A stretch of 64,000 nucleotides of DNA from DTPU01 sp963827855 (GTDB lineage Bacteria > Planctomycetota > Phycisphaerae > Sedimentisphaerales > Anaerobacaceae): the NCBI GenBank assembly GCA_963827855.1, contig CAWHBY010000001.1, positions 806,001 through 870,000 of the forward strand, in the 5' to 3' direction. The position numbers and the translations under genes are program-made. Within the stretch, counting starts at the first letter, position 1; the number at the start of each line of letters is the position of its first letter. Shown here one piece after another: positions 44,873-55,379 of the stretch. The notes beneath the pieces are model-generated. The model did not search any database and was not told the origin of the DNA. It worked only from the letters and a program-made list of their open reading frames with translations.

Positions 44873-46631
44873 GAATCCAGTCTCCGCCGAAGAAGTCGTG
44901 CAAGGTGTCCGTGATGGCCTTCAGGTACCCGTCCTTATCGCCTTCACTCCAGAACATCACGTGGTCCACGCGCGAGCTGTAGCACTTGAGGAATACGTTC
45001 CGAGTGCATAGAGGCACAAACACGCCGTCGCGGTCCAGCGACAGAACTCGTTGCCGTTTCACCGCGAACGGCGCGTTCTTGTAGCTGCGATTGGTCTGGC
45101 TATCCAGTAGTGCCAGGTTCGCCACCGTGTGGTCCGGCTCGGCGTCATCAGCTTCATGAAAGTACTTCAGCAGCTTCTCATACAGTACTTCAAACTCTGC
45201 ATCAGCCTGCTTGGGCGAGTCCGATCTGAGCAGACTCCTGGTCTCCTCCTGCAACTCCGGCTGATCGTTCACCGATTGAAGATATCCAAGACACTGTTCC
45301 AGCCAAGCAGCCTGGCCTTTCCACGTCCCCGGGCGATCCGAGGCAATGGACCGTACGTGCTCGATGTCCCACATGCCAGTCTTGAAGCTCTCAAACTGGA
45401 ATCGGAGGTTTGAGGCCGGATGCAGCAAGAGCGTGGCCAGATTGAAGAGCAGGAGAATGGACTGGACTCGCTGCGAGTGACGACCGTACTCCAACTCAGC
45501 CAGCAAGTCTGCAACGCGTTCCCGAAGGCCGTCTGAAGAGAGCTGATTCAGCCCGTCGCCATTCATGATGGACTGAAAGACTCTCTCTCTGAGCTTGTCC
45601 CTGAACGCCCGTTTTGTTGTTCCTCTTGCGAGCCCCCGCAGCTCATTGATGTCCAGACCCTTCCAGACCAGGAAACCCACAAGGTGATAGAGCCGGCGAT
45701 CCTCGAACCACTCTTCCAGGAGCATGAAGGCCTTCTTGACCGCCAGCCATTCCTGCTCGGGGTCGGCGTCCTTATCGCTGAGCTTCCGGCTGAAGTGGTA
45801 GAACGTCGCATAGGGATTGCCGTTCTCGGCAATCCCGCCTTCTCTCGCCACCAGGTCGAACAGATACCCGATGCGGTTGCCTCGATGCGAGGTGTCATTG
45901 CTGAGGAAGCACCAGAAGTCCTCACGCTGCAGGCCCTTTTCCAGAAGATCCCACTCGTAGGCGATCTTGAGGTCCAGCGACCTTGCACCTGTCGCCCGAG
46001 CCCGCCTGAGAAAGAGCGCTCGAATTAGTTCATCATTGGTGAGAGGAATCTTTCCGACGTTGAGCCGGGTGAAGGCGGCGACGGCGTTTTCGCCGGGGGC
46101 TAGCTCGTACCAGATGAGCTTGGCCTGGTTCAGGAAGGTGGCCTTGATTGTCTCGACCTCGGCTTCCCTTTGCTCGAACCATGCCTCGATTGTCGTGACC
46201 GCCTGGTTGATGTGGAAGAAATCGATGTTGGACGCAGCACGTTCCTCGGTAGGATTCTCCAGGAACTCCAACAGGCTCGGCCGGGTCTCGTAGTCCAAAA
46301 TGTAGAGCTTCTGACGGTATTTCTCGGCAAGACGGGCATTGAAGTGGCGAAGAACCAGGAGCAGGGTCGTCAGTCGCTGCTGCCCGTCAACCACCTCGAA
46401 CGCGCCGTCGTCCGCACGGCGCAGCACGAGGGGCTGCAGGCAGTAGAAGTCCTTCGGCTGAGGGTTCTCCCGACGCGCGAAGTCCCGGATGTCCTCGAGC
46501 AACTGCTCCACCTGCCGGGATGCCCAGCGGAAACCTCGCTGATAGGCGGGAATCCGGTAGTGGATCGGCTGATCTGAAGCGTCGACCCGAAGCTCGTAGA
46601 CGCTCCTCAAACTGATGTTTTGCTCAGGCAT
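44865..46631 (-). CDS. DUF262 plus DUF1524-type HNH nuclease (GmrSD-like)
   Basis: The 588-residue protein has an N-terminal DUF262 domain (YRIPAYQRGFRWASRQVEQL, about 25-44; VVDGQQRLTTL with DGQQR at 82-86). The C-terminal part carries DUF1524 hallmarks: WDIEHVRS (about 419-426) and VANLALLDSQTNRSYKNAPF (about 502-521) followed by VKRQRVLSL. GmrSD enzymes use the DUF262 part for NTP binding and the HNH part for cutting modified DNA. It overlaps the second DUF262 gene by 8 bases and lies downstream of an FRG-domain gene and an hsdS remnant. Confidence 0.85.
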   Translation of the reverse strand: MPEQNISLRSVYELRVDASDQPIHYRIPAYQRGFRWASRQVEQLLEDIRDFARRENPQPKDFYCLQPLVLRRADDGAFEVVDGQQRLTTLLLVLRHFNARLAEKYRQKLYILDYETRPSLLEFLENPTEERAASNIDFFHINQAVTTIEAWFEQREAEVETIKATFLNQAKLIWYELAPGENAVAAFTRLNVGKIPLTNDELIRALFLRRARATGARSLDLKIAYEWDLLEKGLQREDFWCFLSNDTSHRGNRIGYLFDLVAREGGIAENGNPYATFYHFSRKLSDKDADPEQEWLAVKKAFMLLEEWFEDRRLYHLVGFLVWKGLDINELRGLARGTTKRAFRDKLRERVFQSIMNGDGLNQLSSDGLRERVADLLAELEYGRHSQRVQSILLLFNLATLLLHPASNLRFQFESFKTGMWDIEHVRSIASDRPGTWKGQAAWLEQCLGYLQSVNDQPELQEETRSLLRSDSPKQADAEFEVLYEKLLKYFHEADDAEPDHTVANLALLDSQTNRSYKNAPFAVKRQRVLSLDRDGVFVPLCTRNVFLKCYSSRVDHVMFWSEGDKDGYLKAITDTLHDFFGGDWIHV

Positions 46632-46646
46632 GGATGGTCTCCGGAG

Positions 46647-46820
46647 TCACGAGCCGCCTCTGCCGGTGAGCAGCTCCTGCATCATCGCCTGCTTGAGGTC
46701 GCGGGCCTTGTTGGGCCGAGCCACCAGCGCCGTCAACTCGGCGTCCATGTCAGAGAGCACAGCGGCGATGGCGGTCTGCTCGTCCTTGGTCGGCGGCACC
46801 AGCATCTCGAAGAAACTGCA
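46647..46820 (-). pseudogene. C-terminal remnant of a type I restriction specificity subunit (hsdS)
   Basis: The reverse-strand frame reads FEMLVPPTKDEQTAIAAVLS followed by DMDAELTALVARPNKARDL and KQAMMQELLTGR to a TGA at 46649-46647. This is the characteristic HsdS C-terminal helix and MMQELLTG ending. Nothing upstream continues the target-recognition domains; repeat C abuts the break at 46822. It is the trace of a lost type I restriction system. Confidence 0.8.
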
Positions 46821-46821
46821 A

Positions 46822-46862
46822 GGGGTCAGACTGTGATGAATGACATCTCTGAAGCCGAGGGA
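46822..46862. repeat. Dispersed repeat C, second copy
   Basis: GGGGTCAGACTGTGATGAAT followed by GACATCTCTGAAGCCGAGG matches 42158-42198 over about 40 bp with a handful of differences. It marks the edge of the hsdS remnant. Confidence 0.65.
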
Positions 46863-46906
46863 GGTCCCCAGTCAGCCGATGCGGAGCACCCGCGTTGAGC
46901 CGATTG

Positions 46907-47698
46907 TCAGATCTCCCAGTTCTCGATCTCCTGATATGCCATGGTGGACAGGAGACTCTCCTCGCTGCCAAATAGTGAATAGGCGGAGATATTCATGAGG
47001 TGGAGGCGCTGCATTGCGGTCTTTCTCTCAGTCGCGGGAAGAACGAATTTGTTCAGGACGTCCTGCTCTTCATCGTTTCTTGCGAAGGCCTCCTCGTGGC
47101 TGCAGTATACGAAGTTACCTTCGACTCGTTTCTTGCAGTAAGTGTACTGGCTCTGTTGATTAAGATGGCGTGGACTCGTGGTGACGTAGTGCCCGCACCC
47201 GACGATAGTAGCCTTGTCGGGCATCCCGCCCTTCACCAAGTCGGAATACTCCACGAACGTGTAGATGGCGACCTGGTCTCCTTCGCAGGCTGAATTGAAC
47301 GCAAAGAATGCCGCAACGTAAGGTGACTGTGTCCAGTCCAGGAGCGGCGAGGGGAAGCCTTGGTGTCTTAGGTGGACCATGAATCCGTAACCTTGAGGAG
47401 GCCCCGGCGGCCAATCATCATTGCTGTACCCATGGGGCAGGTCCCATCCCCTTTGCGTGAAGGATTCCACTGCAGGCCTGACACCCTCCATCACTCGATA
47501 GTAGTCTTGCATCGAATACGTCCGACGAGTGTATCGCTCCAAGCTTGTTTCGAGCCGCCACGATGCCTTGGCGTGCCCCCGAAATAGCAGCGGCGAGAGT
47601 CTGAACCTTGCGGCGCCGTTCTTCTGGATCAGCTTCTCCCGTAGGGCGGCCGCCTGCTTCTCGAAGTCCGCGAAGGTATGAAGCTCGACTGTATTCAT
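46907..47698 (-). CDS. FRG-domain protein
   Basis: The 263-residue protein has a complete FRG domain: LLFRGHAKASWRLETSLER (Phe-Arg-Gly at 39-41) and LRHQGFPSPLLDWTQSPYVA (about 108-127), the two conserved blocks of the family. FRG proteins are frequent in defence islands, but their biochemical activity is not settled. It lies upstream of the two DUF262 genes on the same strand, with 275 bp of hsdS remnant and repeat in between, so co-transcription is possible but not certain. ATG 47698 is the only good start. Confidence 0.82.
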   Translation of the reverse strand: MNTVELHTFADFEKQAAALREKLIQKNGAARFRLSPLLFRGHAKASWRLETSLERYTRRTYSMQDYYRVMEGVRPAVESFTQRGWDLPHGYSNDDWPPGPPQGYGFMVHLRHQGFPSPLLDWTQSPYVAAFFAFNSACEGDQVAIYTFVEYSDLVKGGMPDKATIVGCGHYVTTSPRHLNQQSQYTYCKKRVEGNFVYCSHEEAFARNDEEQDVLNKFVLPATERKTAMQRLHLMNISAYSLFGSEESLLSTMAYQEIENWEI

Positions 47699-49093
47699 TG
47701 ATCACCTAGTCCTGACATGACATTAGCCGACCAGTCCGGCACCGAGGTCGGCAAGGGGGCAGGCCGCAATTCTTGCGGTCATCCGCCTAAGGACACGGCC
47801 AGAGTGCCCGTCTCATCGATCATTGCTGGTCCTGCTCGGTCTTCGCCAAGCCGTTCCCGGCCCACTGTTGCTGCGCCCTGCGGGCCTTGTCCGCCATCAT
47901 GCGACCCGGAACCTGCCGCGGTCGGCTCTAATTCCTGCGAACCAGCCGGACGGCCCATTCTCTTCCCAAATCAAAAATCGCAAATCCAGAATCGGAAATG
48001 GGCACACTCCGTCCCCGTCAGTTACAGAGGCAGTGCCGAGTGGCTGGCTGAGTTGCCTAGCCAATCCGCAACCCGAAATAGCCCATTCCTTCCGAGGAGG
48101 TGGGGACGAGACGCAAGGCTCTCAGAATGTGGGGGGTACTAGGTCAGGTGATGGGTGCGCAAAGAAAGACCTGATCCCGGGACTGCCGGCTCCCGCATTC
48201 CGCGCCTGGCGTCAGAAACTGCCATATCCGAACTCCCTCGGCGTCGACTCTACTCAGCGTGGTCCAGGGTCCGAAGTGCAGGGCTAAGGGCGATTTGTGC
48301 TATGGTTCCCGTGCCCTGTACGCGAGCCTTGAAACTCGCTGTCTTCTCACCAAACTGGGTGCCATTATGGCCGGGGGCTGTCGCTGGAGTCAATCGGATT
48401 CTGATCTGAGCTGTGCGTTATGAGCTATGAGCTATGGGTTCTTGAGATAGCCATCAGCTATCAGCAGGAGGTACTGGACTTCGGGTTTCCGGCCGAAAGC
48501 TGACAGCCGAGAGCTGATGGCCGTTTGGCTTCTGGCTTCTGTTCCACAGATCCCTCCGCTCCGGTCGGGACGGCAGAGTCGTAATGGCAGAAGGGGACGC
48601 AGGGTCGCCCGTCTCAGTCTGACGTGGAAGCCACGACCTCGGTCAAGTCGGCAGGGCAGGGGGGGGGCAGGGCGAGCGCAAAGTCGCTCCGGTACGTGCA
48701 GGAAGAGAACAGAAGGAGTTTCTTGCCGCGAATGAACGCGAATAGACGCGAATGGCTGTCGCCGGGTTGACAGGTCTGAGGTGGTCGGAGCATCGCCGTA
48801 CGCGACGCTTCGCGTCTACCGGTACGCCGTGGCGTACCGGGCGAGCTGCGCTGGCCTCCATTCTGCGAGCCAGCTCGCTCCATGGAGTCCTGCTTGCTCG
48901 CATGCGTACGGCTCAGACTGCGTGCGGCAGTCCCGTCCTTCCTCCTTCGCTTGCCGCTTACCGCATTACGCTTGGCGATTGCCCCGGCAGGGGGGGCCGC
49001 GATGGCGACAGCTACGGCGGCTGACACAGCCGCCCTACAGGCTCCTATCTCCTATCTCCTATCTCCTGTGTTCTGCGTTCTGCGTTCTTCCGT
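47699..49093. other. Long gap with repeats and hairpins, no gene recognised
   Basis: Nearly 1.4 kb has no frame I can support. It contains AAATC-rich word repeats (47963-48000), repeats of GAGCTATG and of GCTGACAGCC type (48412-48520) with CTTGAGATAG at 48441, a cluster of hairpins (GACGC/GCGTC at 48804-48816, CCGGTACGCC/GGCGTACCGG at 48819-48840, GCTGGC/GCCAGC at 48850-48874), and CTCCTATCTCCTATCTCC repeats (49041-49070). It separates the defence-like genes from manC. Confidence 0.55.
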
Positions 49094-50182
49094 TCACAGA
49101 TACTCGCCCTGTCCCTGCCGCTCCATGCGGTCGAGAAGTTCCTTGAGCCTCTCGGCCTGGTGCACGGGACAGACCAGGGTCGCGTCGGGTGTGTGTGCGA
49201 TGATCACGCCCTGCATGCCGATGGCCGCGATCAGGTGACCGTCGTCCTCTGTCACGACGATCGTGTCCTTGCAGTCGAGTAGTTGCCTGACCTTGGCTGC
49301 GGCGACGTTCCGGTCTGCGTCGGCCCCGATCAACTGGCCCAGGGCCATGAACGACCCCATGTCCAGCCACTCGCAGTCCAGCTTGATGGCAAAGACATCC
49401 TTGGCCTTCTCCATCACGGCGAAGTCGATGCTGATCTTGGGCAGCCTGGGAAACCACTGATCGAGCGCGGCCTGCTGGCCGGCCGTGGCCCAGGCCTCGC
49501 GGATCTGGCGGAGGGGCTGGGAGGCCTCGGGGACAAACCGCTCAATGTGATCCAGAATCGTCTGGGCCTTCCAGACGAACATCCCGGAGTTCCAACAGTA
49601 CTGGCCGCTCTTAACGTAGGCCTGTGCGGTCTCTGAATGCGGCTTCTCCTTGAAGGCCTCCACTCTATGGACAGGATTCTTGTACCCAGGGGAGGTCTGG
49701 CCCTCGGCAATCTCGAGGTACCCGAGCTGCGTGCTGGCGAAGGTGGGCTTGATCCCGAAGGTGACCAGGCATTCCGGACGCCCATCCACGAATCTCAGGG
49801 CATCTCTGACCGCGTCTTGAAGGGCCGCAGGAGGACGGATCATCTGATCCGCGGTCATCACCGCCATCGTTGCCTGCGGATCGTTGCGGGTCAGGATCGC
49901 GGCGGCAAGGCCAATGGCGCTGCAGGTATCACGCACTGCGGGCTCTGCGATCACGTGGTCTGCAGCCAGCTCAGGCAGGTCCTCGCGGACCAGATCCACG
50001 TAGTCGGCGTTGGTCAACACGAAGATGCGGTCTGGATCGAATATAGGCCGGAGCCTGCAGAAACAGTGGCTCAGCAGCGTCCTGCCCTCGATCAGACGAA
50101 GCACCTGCTTGGGGCGTTTCCTTCGACTCAGCGGCCAGAGCCGCTTGCCGGTCCCGCCTGCCATGATCACCGCGAAATCCAT
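49094..50182 (-). CDS. manC: Mannose-1-phosphate guanylyltransferase
   Basis: The 362-residue nucleotidyltransferase joins GTP and mannose 1-phosphate into GDP-mannose. VIMAGGTGKRLWPLSRRKRPKQ is replaced here as a signature by its core AGGTGKRLWPLSR and PKQ; VMTADQMI, EAFKEKP and YCWNSGMFVWK follow in the expected order. It lacks the C-terminal isomerase domain of bifunctional enzymes. GDP-mannose would feed polysaccharide synthesis such as the locus at 6.6-17.9 kb. The ATG at 50182 is three bases past the 3' end of tRNA-Arg; a GTG one codon earlier is possible. Confidence 0.93.
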   Translation of the reverse strand: MDFAVIMAGGTGKRLWPLSRRKRPKQVLRLIEGRTLLSHCFCRLRPIFDPDRIFVLTNADYVDLVREDLPELAADHVIAEPAVRDTCSAIGLAAAILTRNDPQATMAVMTADQMIRPPAALQDAVRDALRFVDGRPECLVTFGIKPTFASTQLGYLEIAEGQTSPGYKNPVHRVEAFKEKPHSETAQAYVKSGQYCWNSGMFVWKAQTILDHIERFVPEASQPLRQIREAWATAGQQAALDQWFPRLPKISIDFAVMEKAKDVFAIKLDCEWLDMGSFMALGQLIGADADRNVAAAKVRQLLDCKDTIVVTEDDGHLIAAIGMQGVIIAHTPDATLVCPVHQAERLKELLDRMERQGQGEYL

Positions 50183-50185
50183 CAC

Positions 50186-50259
50186 TATGCCTGTTGGGAC
50201 TCGAACCCAAAACCTTCGGCTCCGGAGGCCGACGCTCTATCCAATTGAGCTACAGGCAC
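50186..50259 (-). tRNA. tRNA-Arg (anticodon CCG)
   Basis: The 74-base cloverleaf has the acceptor GTGCCTG/CAGGCAT (G-U closing pair), the anticodon loop CTCCGGA within TCGGC/GCCGA, and the T arm TTGGG-TTCGAGT-CCCAA. CCA is not encoded. It reads the CGG codon. The 3' end abuts manC, so the tRNA and manC are probably processed from one transcript. Confidence 0.93.
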
Positions 50260-50323
50260 AAGACCTGCGTATCCTACCCCAAGGCAGCCGCAAGTCAAGC
50301 GTCTCCGCACAGAGAGAGCTAAG

Positions 50324-50498
50324 AGTCTATCTCAAAAACCTGTTTCGCAACGAGATCGAGCGAGAAGCCCGGGGGCAAGGCGGCAGGCGGAAAAGGCCCG
50401 GAGGCGTGCTTGAGGGCACGTCGAGGACCTTTTTCGCCGACAACGCGGCACCAGGGCTTCGCAGCCGATCGCAGTCGAAAGGGGTTTTGAGATAGACT
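50324..50498. mobile_element. MITE-like element with 14-bp terminal inverted repeats
   Basis: AGTCTATCTCAAAA (50324-50337) and TTTTGAGATAGACT (50485-50498) are perfect inverted ends of a 175-bp unit that encodes nothing recognisable. Its left 70 bases recur between hcp and the ferredoxin gene (5336-5412). The size and symmetrical ends suggest a non-autonomous transposable element; no matching transposase is in the window. Confidence 0.75.
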
Positions 50499-50658
50499 AT
50501 AACCTGCGAGGGACAACATCCGAAGAACTGGGCACCTGAACCGGTGGGGGCAGGCACGCAAGCCCGCAGGAACCAAGCACCGGGGTAGCAGGAGGTAACA
50601 GCGTGCCAAGGACTTAGATCGCCACGGAAATATTTTTGCGGATTCTCAGAGATTTGGT

Positions 50659-50687
50659 TTGAACTGTGAGGACCAAGACTGTACCAT
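50659..50687 (+). promoter_or_regulatory. Candidate promoter of the tRNA-23S-5S unit
   Basis: TTGAAC (50659-50664) and TACCAT (50682-50687) are 17 bp apart, about 140 bp before tRNA-Ile. The match is moderate. No 16S 3' end (anti-Shine-Dalgarno) lies in 50499-50827, so this unit needs its own promoter. Nothing else is seen in that gap. Confidence 0.35.
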
Positions 50688-50827
50688 CTCATGTCTCGAC
50701 TAGATTGATACGCAGTATATTACTAGCCTGAGAGTGCTCTTTATGAAGTTCAGATGAAACCGACATTCGAAGCCAATTGAGGCTATTGGGTGCTGATCGC
50801 TAGCCCTTGAGGCTGAGGGTGGTCGAT

Positions 50828-50901
<74 letters not shown>

Positions 50902-50991
50902 CTAGGGCGGTTGGATGGTGGCTGGAGGTGAATGGGTAGCAGTGACTGCCCATTTGACCACTGACCATCTGACCAAGAACTAGTTCGGGCC

Positions 50992-51064
50992 GGGGACGTA
51001 GCTCAGTTGGGAGAGCGCTAGCTTTGCAAGCTAGAAGTCGTGGGTTCGAATCCCATCGTCTCCA
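50992..51064 (+). tRNA. tRNA-Ala (anticodon TGC)
   Basis: The 73-base cloverleaf has the acceptor GGGGACG/CGTCTCC, anticodon TGC in the loop TTTGCAA, and discriminator A. It lies 205 bp before the 23S gene. The gap from tRNA-Ile contains degenerate TGACCA repeats (50953-50984). Confidence 0.96.
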
Positions 51065-51268
51065 GTAGTCGGTGCAGTCGGGTCGCTAGGGTATGGGCGT
51101 CAGCAGTTCGTATCGTCTGATCCTGGGCCTTGGGGCCTGACCTGCCGACTTTGATCTTTGACAAGTTCATATGCAGATGCGAGGCATGCGTTGTGTCTTC
51201 TGACACAGCGTATCTACAACGAAAGCGTTCTTAGGAAGGCAAAACCATAGCAATCCAAGATTGATATG

Positions 51269-54178
<2,910 letters not shown>

Positions 54179-54351
54179 ATATCAATCTTTGGTTGTTGTG
54201 GTTAAGTCTACTTAAGAACGCAAATCGTGGCCCCATCTGCATATGATTTCTTGAAGTCCTGAATCCGGAGCCGGTACTCTCGTGCCGGCCACGGTGGATG
54301 GATTGTGACAAGTGAATAGACGCCGGGCCGCAAGGCTCGGATCTAACAAGT

Positions 54352-54463
54352 TTCCTGGTGACTATGTCGGCGGGGAAACGCCTGATCCCATTCCGAACTC
54401 AGAAGCTAAGCCCGCTGGAGCCGATGGTAGTCCGTAAGGGCGAGAGTAGGTAATTGCCAGGAA
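54352..54463 (+). rRNA. 5S ribosomal RNA
   Basis: The 112-base gene closes with TTCCTGG/CCAGGAA (helix I) and includes CCCATTCCGAACTCAGAAG, the conserved loop B-C region. It lies 170 bp after 23S, followed at once by a terminator. Confidence 0.94.
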
Positions 54464-54468
54464 TTTAT

Positions 54469-54507
54469 AAGGCCCGTCAGTCAAGAACTGGCGGGCCTTT
54501 CCTTTTT
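54469..54507 (+). terminator. rRNA operon terminator
   Basis: AAGGCCCGTCAG and CTGGCGGGCCTT form a 12-bp stem with one G-U pair and a 7-base loop, followed by TTTCCTTTTT. Confidence 0.92.
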
Positions 54508-54573
54508 GGTGGGCGTCGGGTTGCTGGCAGCAGGTGTCAGCTCCTTTCTCAGAAGACGCCTTGCCTTTTCCCC

Positions 54574-54984
54574 ATGCGTTATCTAGCCATCGACTACGGT
54601 CTTCGACGCACGGGCTTGGCCCTGTGCGACCCTCAAGAGACGATCGCGTCCCCTTACCGTATCGTGGAGGGAAAGGACGGGCTGTGCGATCGGATCGTGC
54701 GGATTGCACACTCTGAAGGGGCAGAGGCTGTGGTGGTGGGCCTGCCCCTGAACATGGATGGCACCGAAGGGCCTCAGGCCAGGATTGTGCGCAGGTTCGT
54801 CAAGGAGTTGGCCGGACACCTGACGATCCCCATCTTCTTCCACGATGAGCGGCTCAGCAGCTTCTCTGCAGAGGAGAAGTTGGCGGACACGGGCCTGACC
54901 GCGGCCAGGAAACGCAAGCACCTTGACGCCATGGCGGCAGCCGAGATCCTCCAGGGCTTCCTCGATCACAAGCGGCAGGGGTAG
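54574..54984 (+). CDS. ruvX: Putative Holliday junction resolvase / pre-16S rRNA nuclease YqgF
   Basis: The 136-residue RNase H-like protein has the three acidic blocks of the YqgF family: LAIDYGLRRTGLALCD, VVVGLPLNMDGTEG and HDERLSSFSAEEKL, with a final LDAMAAAEILQGFLD carrying the last Asp. YqgF proteins mature the 16S 5' end and are linked to recombination. ATG 54574 is chosen because family proteins begin at MRYLAIDYG. Confidence 0.94.
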   Translation: MRYLAIDYGLRRTGLALCDPQETIASPYRIVEGKDGLCDRIVRIAHSEGAEAVVVGLPLNMDGTEGPQARIVRRFVKELAGHLTIPIFFHDERLSSFSAEEKLADTGLTAARKRKHLDAMAAAEILQGFLDHKRQG

Positions 54985-55085
54985 CCTTTGTCGTGCGATG
55001 CGGCCTCTGCTGCCACCGTAGCTTGACGGAGGGCCTCCAGCGACTGGAAGGGCACCCATGGGTCCGCGTTATGCCCAGAACGCCG

Positions 55086-55379
55086 TTGCACGGCTACAGC
55101 CAATGTGGTAATAATGAGTTCAGCCGTGTGCAGGGCCCCAGGCTGTGATGTGCCGCGGGGGGCAATCGCTGGGTGTCGTGCCATCAGGGGCCGGAATCGC
55201 ACGCGGCGGCTGAGTTGGAGGCCCTAACCATGCTCTTCGCCGGGCATAAGGGGAACTCGGGTGTGCCATCTCGTTGCATGCCGGAAGTCTTGTGTCAAGC
55301 CCTGATCGGGCGCAAAGACCCGACCCAATCCCGCGTTCAAGTCTACGGCTATGGTGTCCCTTTTGAAGGAGGATCACCC
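55086..55379 (+). promoter_or_regulatory. Promoter and conserved long 5' leader, copy 1
   Basis: TTGCAC (55086-55091) and TAATAA (55109-55114) are spaced by 17 bp. The next 260 bases form a leader that is clearly related to that at 58357-58643. Pairable segments include GGCT/GGCC around GAGTTGGA and GGCATA/TGTGCC around AGGGGAACTCGGG. GAAGGAGG ends the leader before ATG 55380. The leader may be a structured regulatory RNA; 54985-55085 holds nothing else I recognise. Confidence 0.55.

Noticed and set aside
47960..48000. AAATC repeats as a possible origin-type iteron set
   Set aside because: Too few and too irregular, with no DnaA boxes or replication genes nearby.
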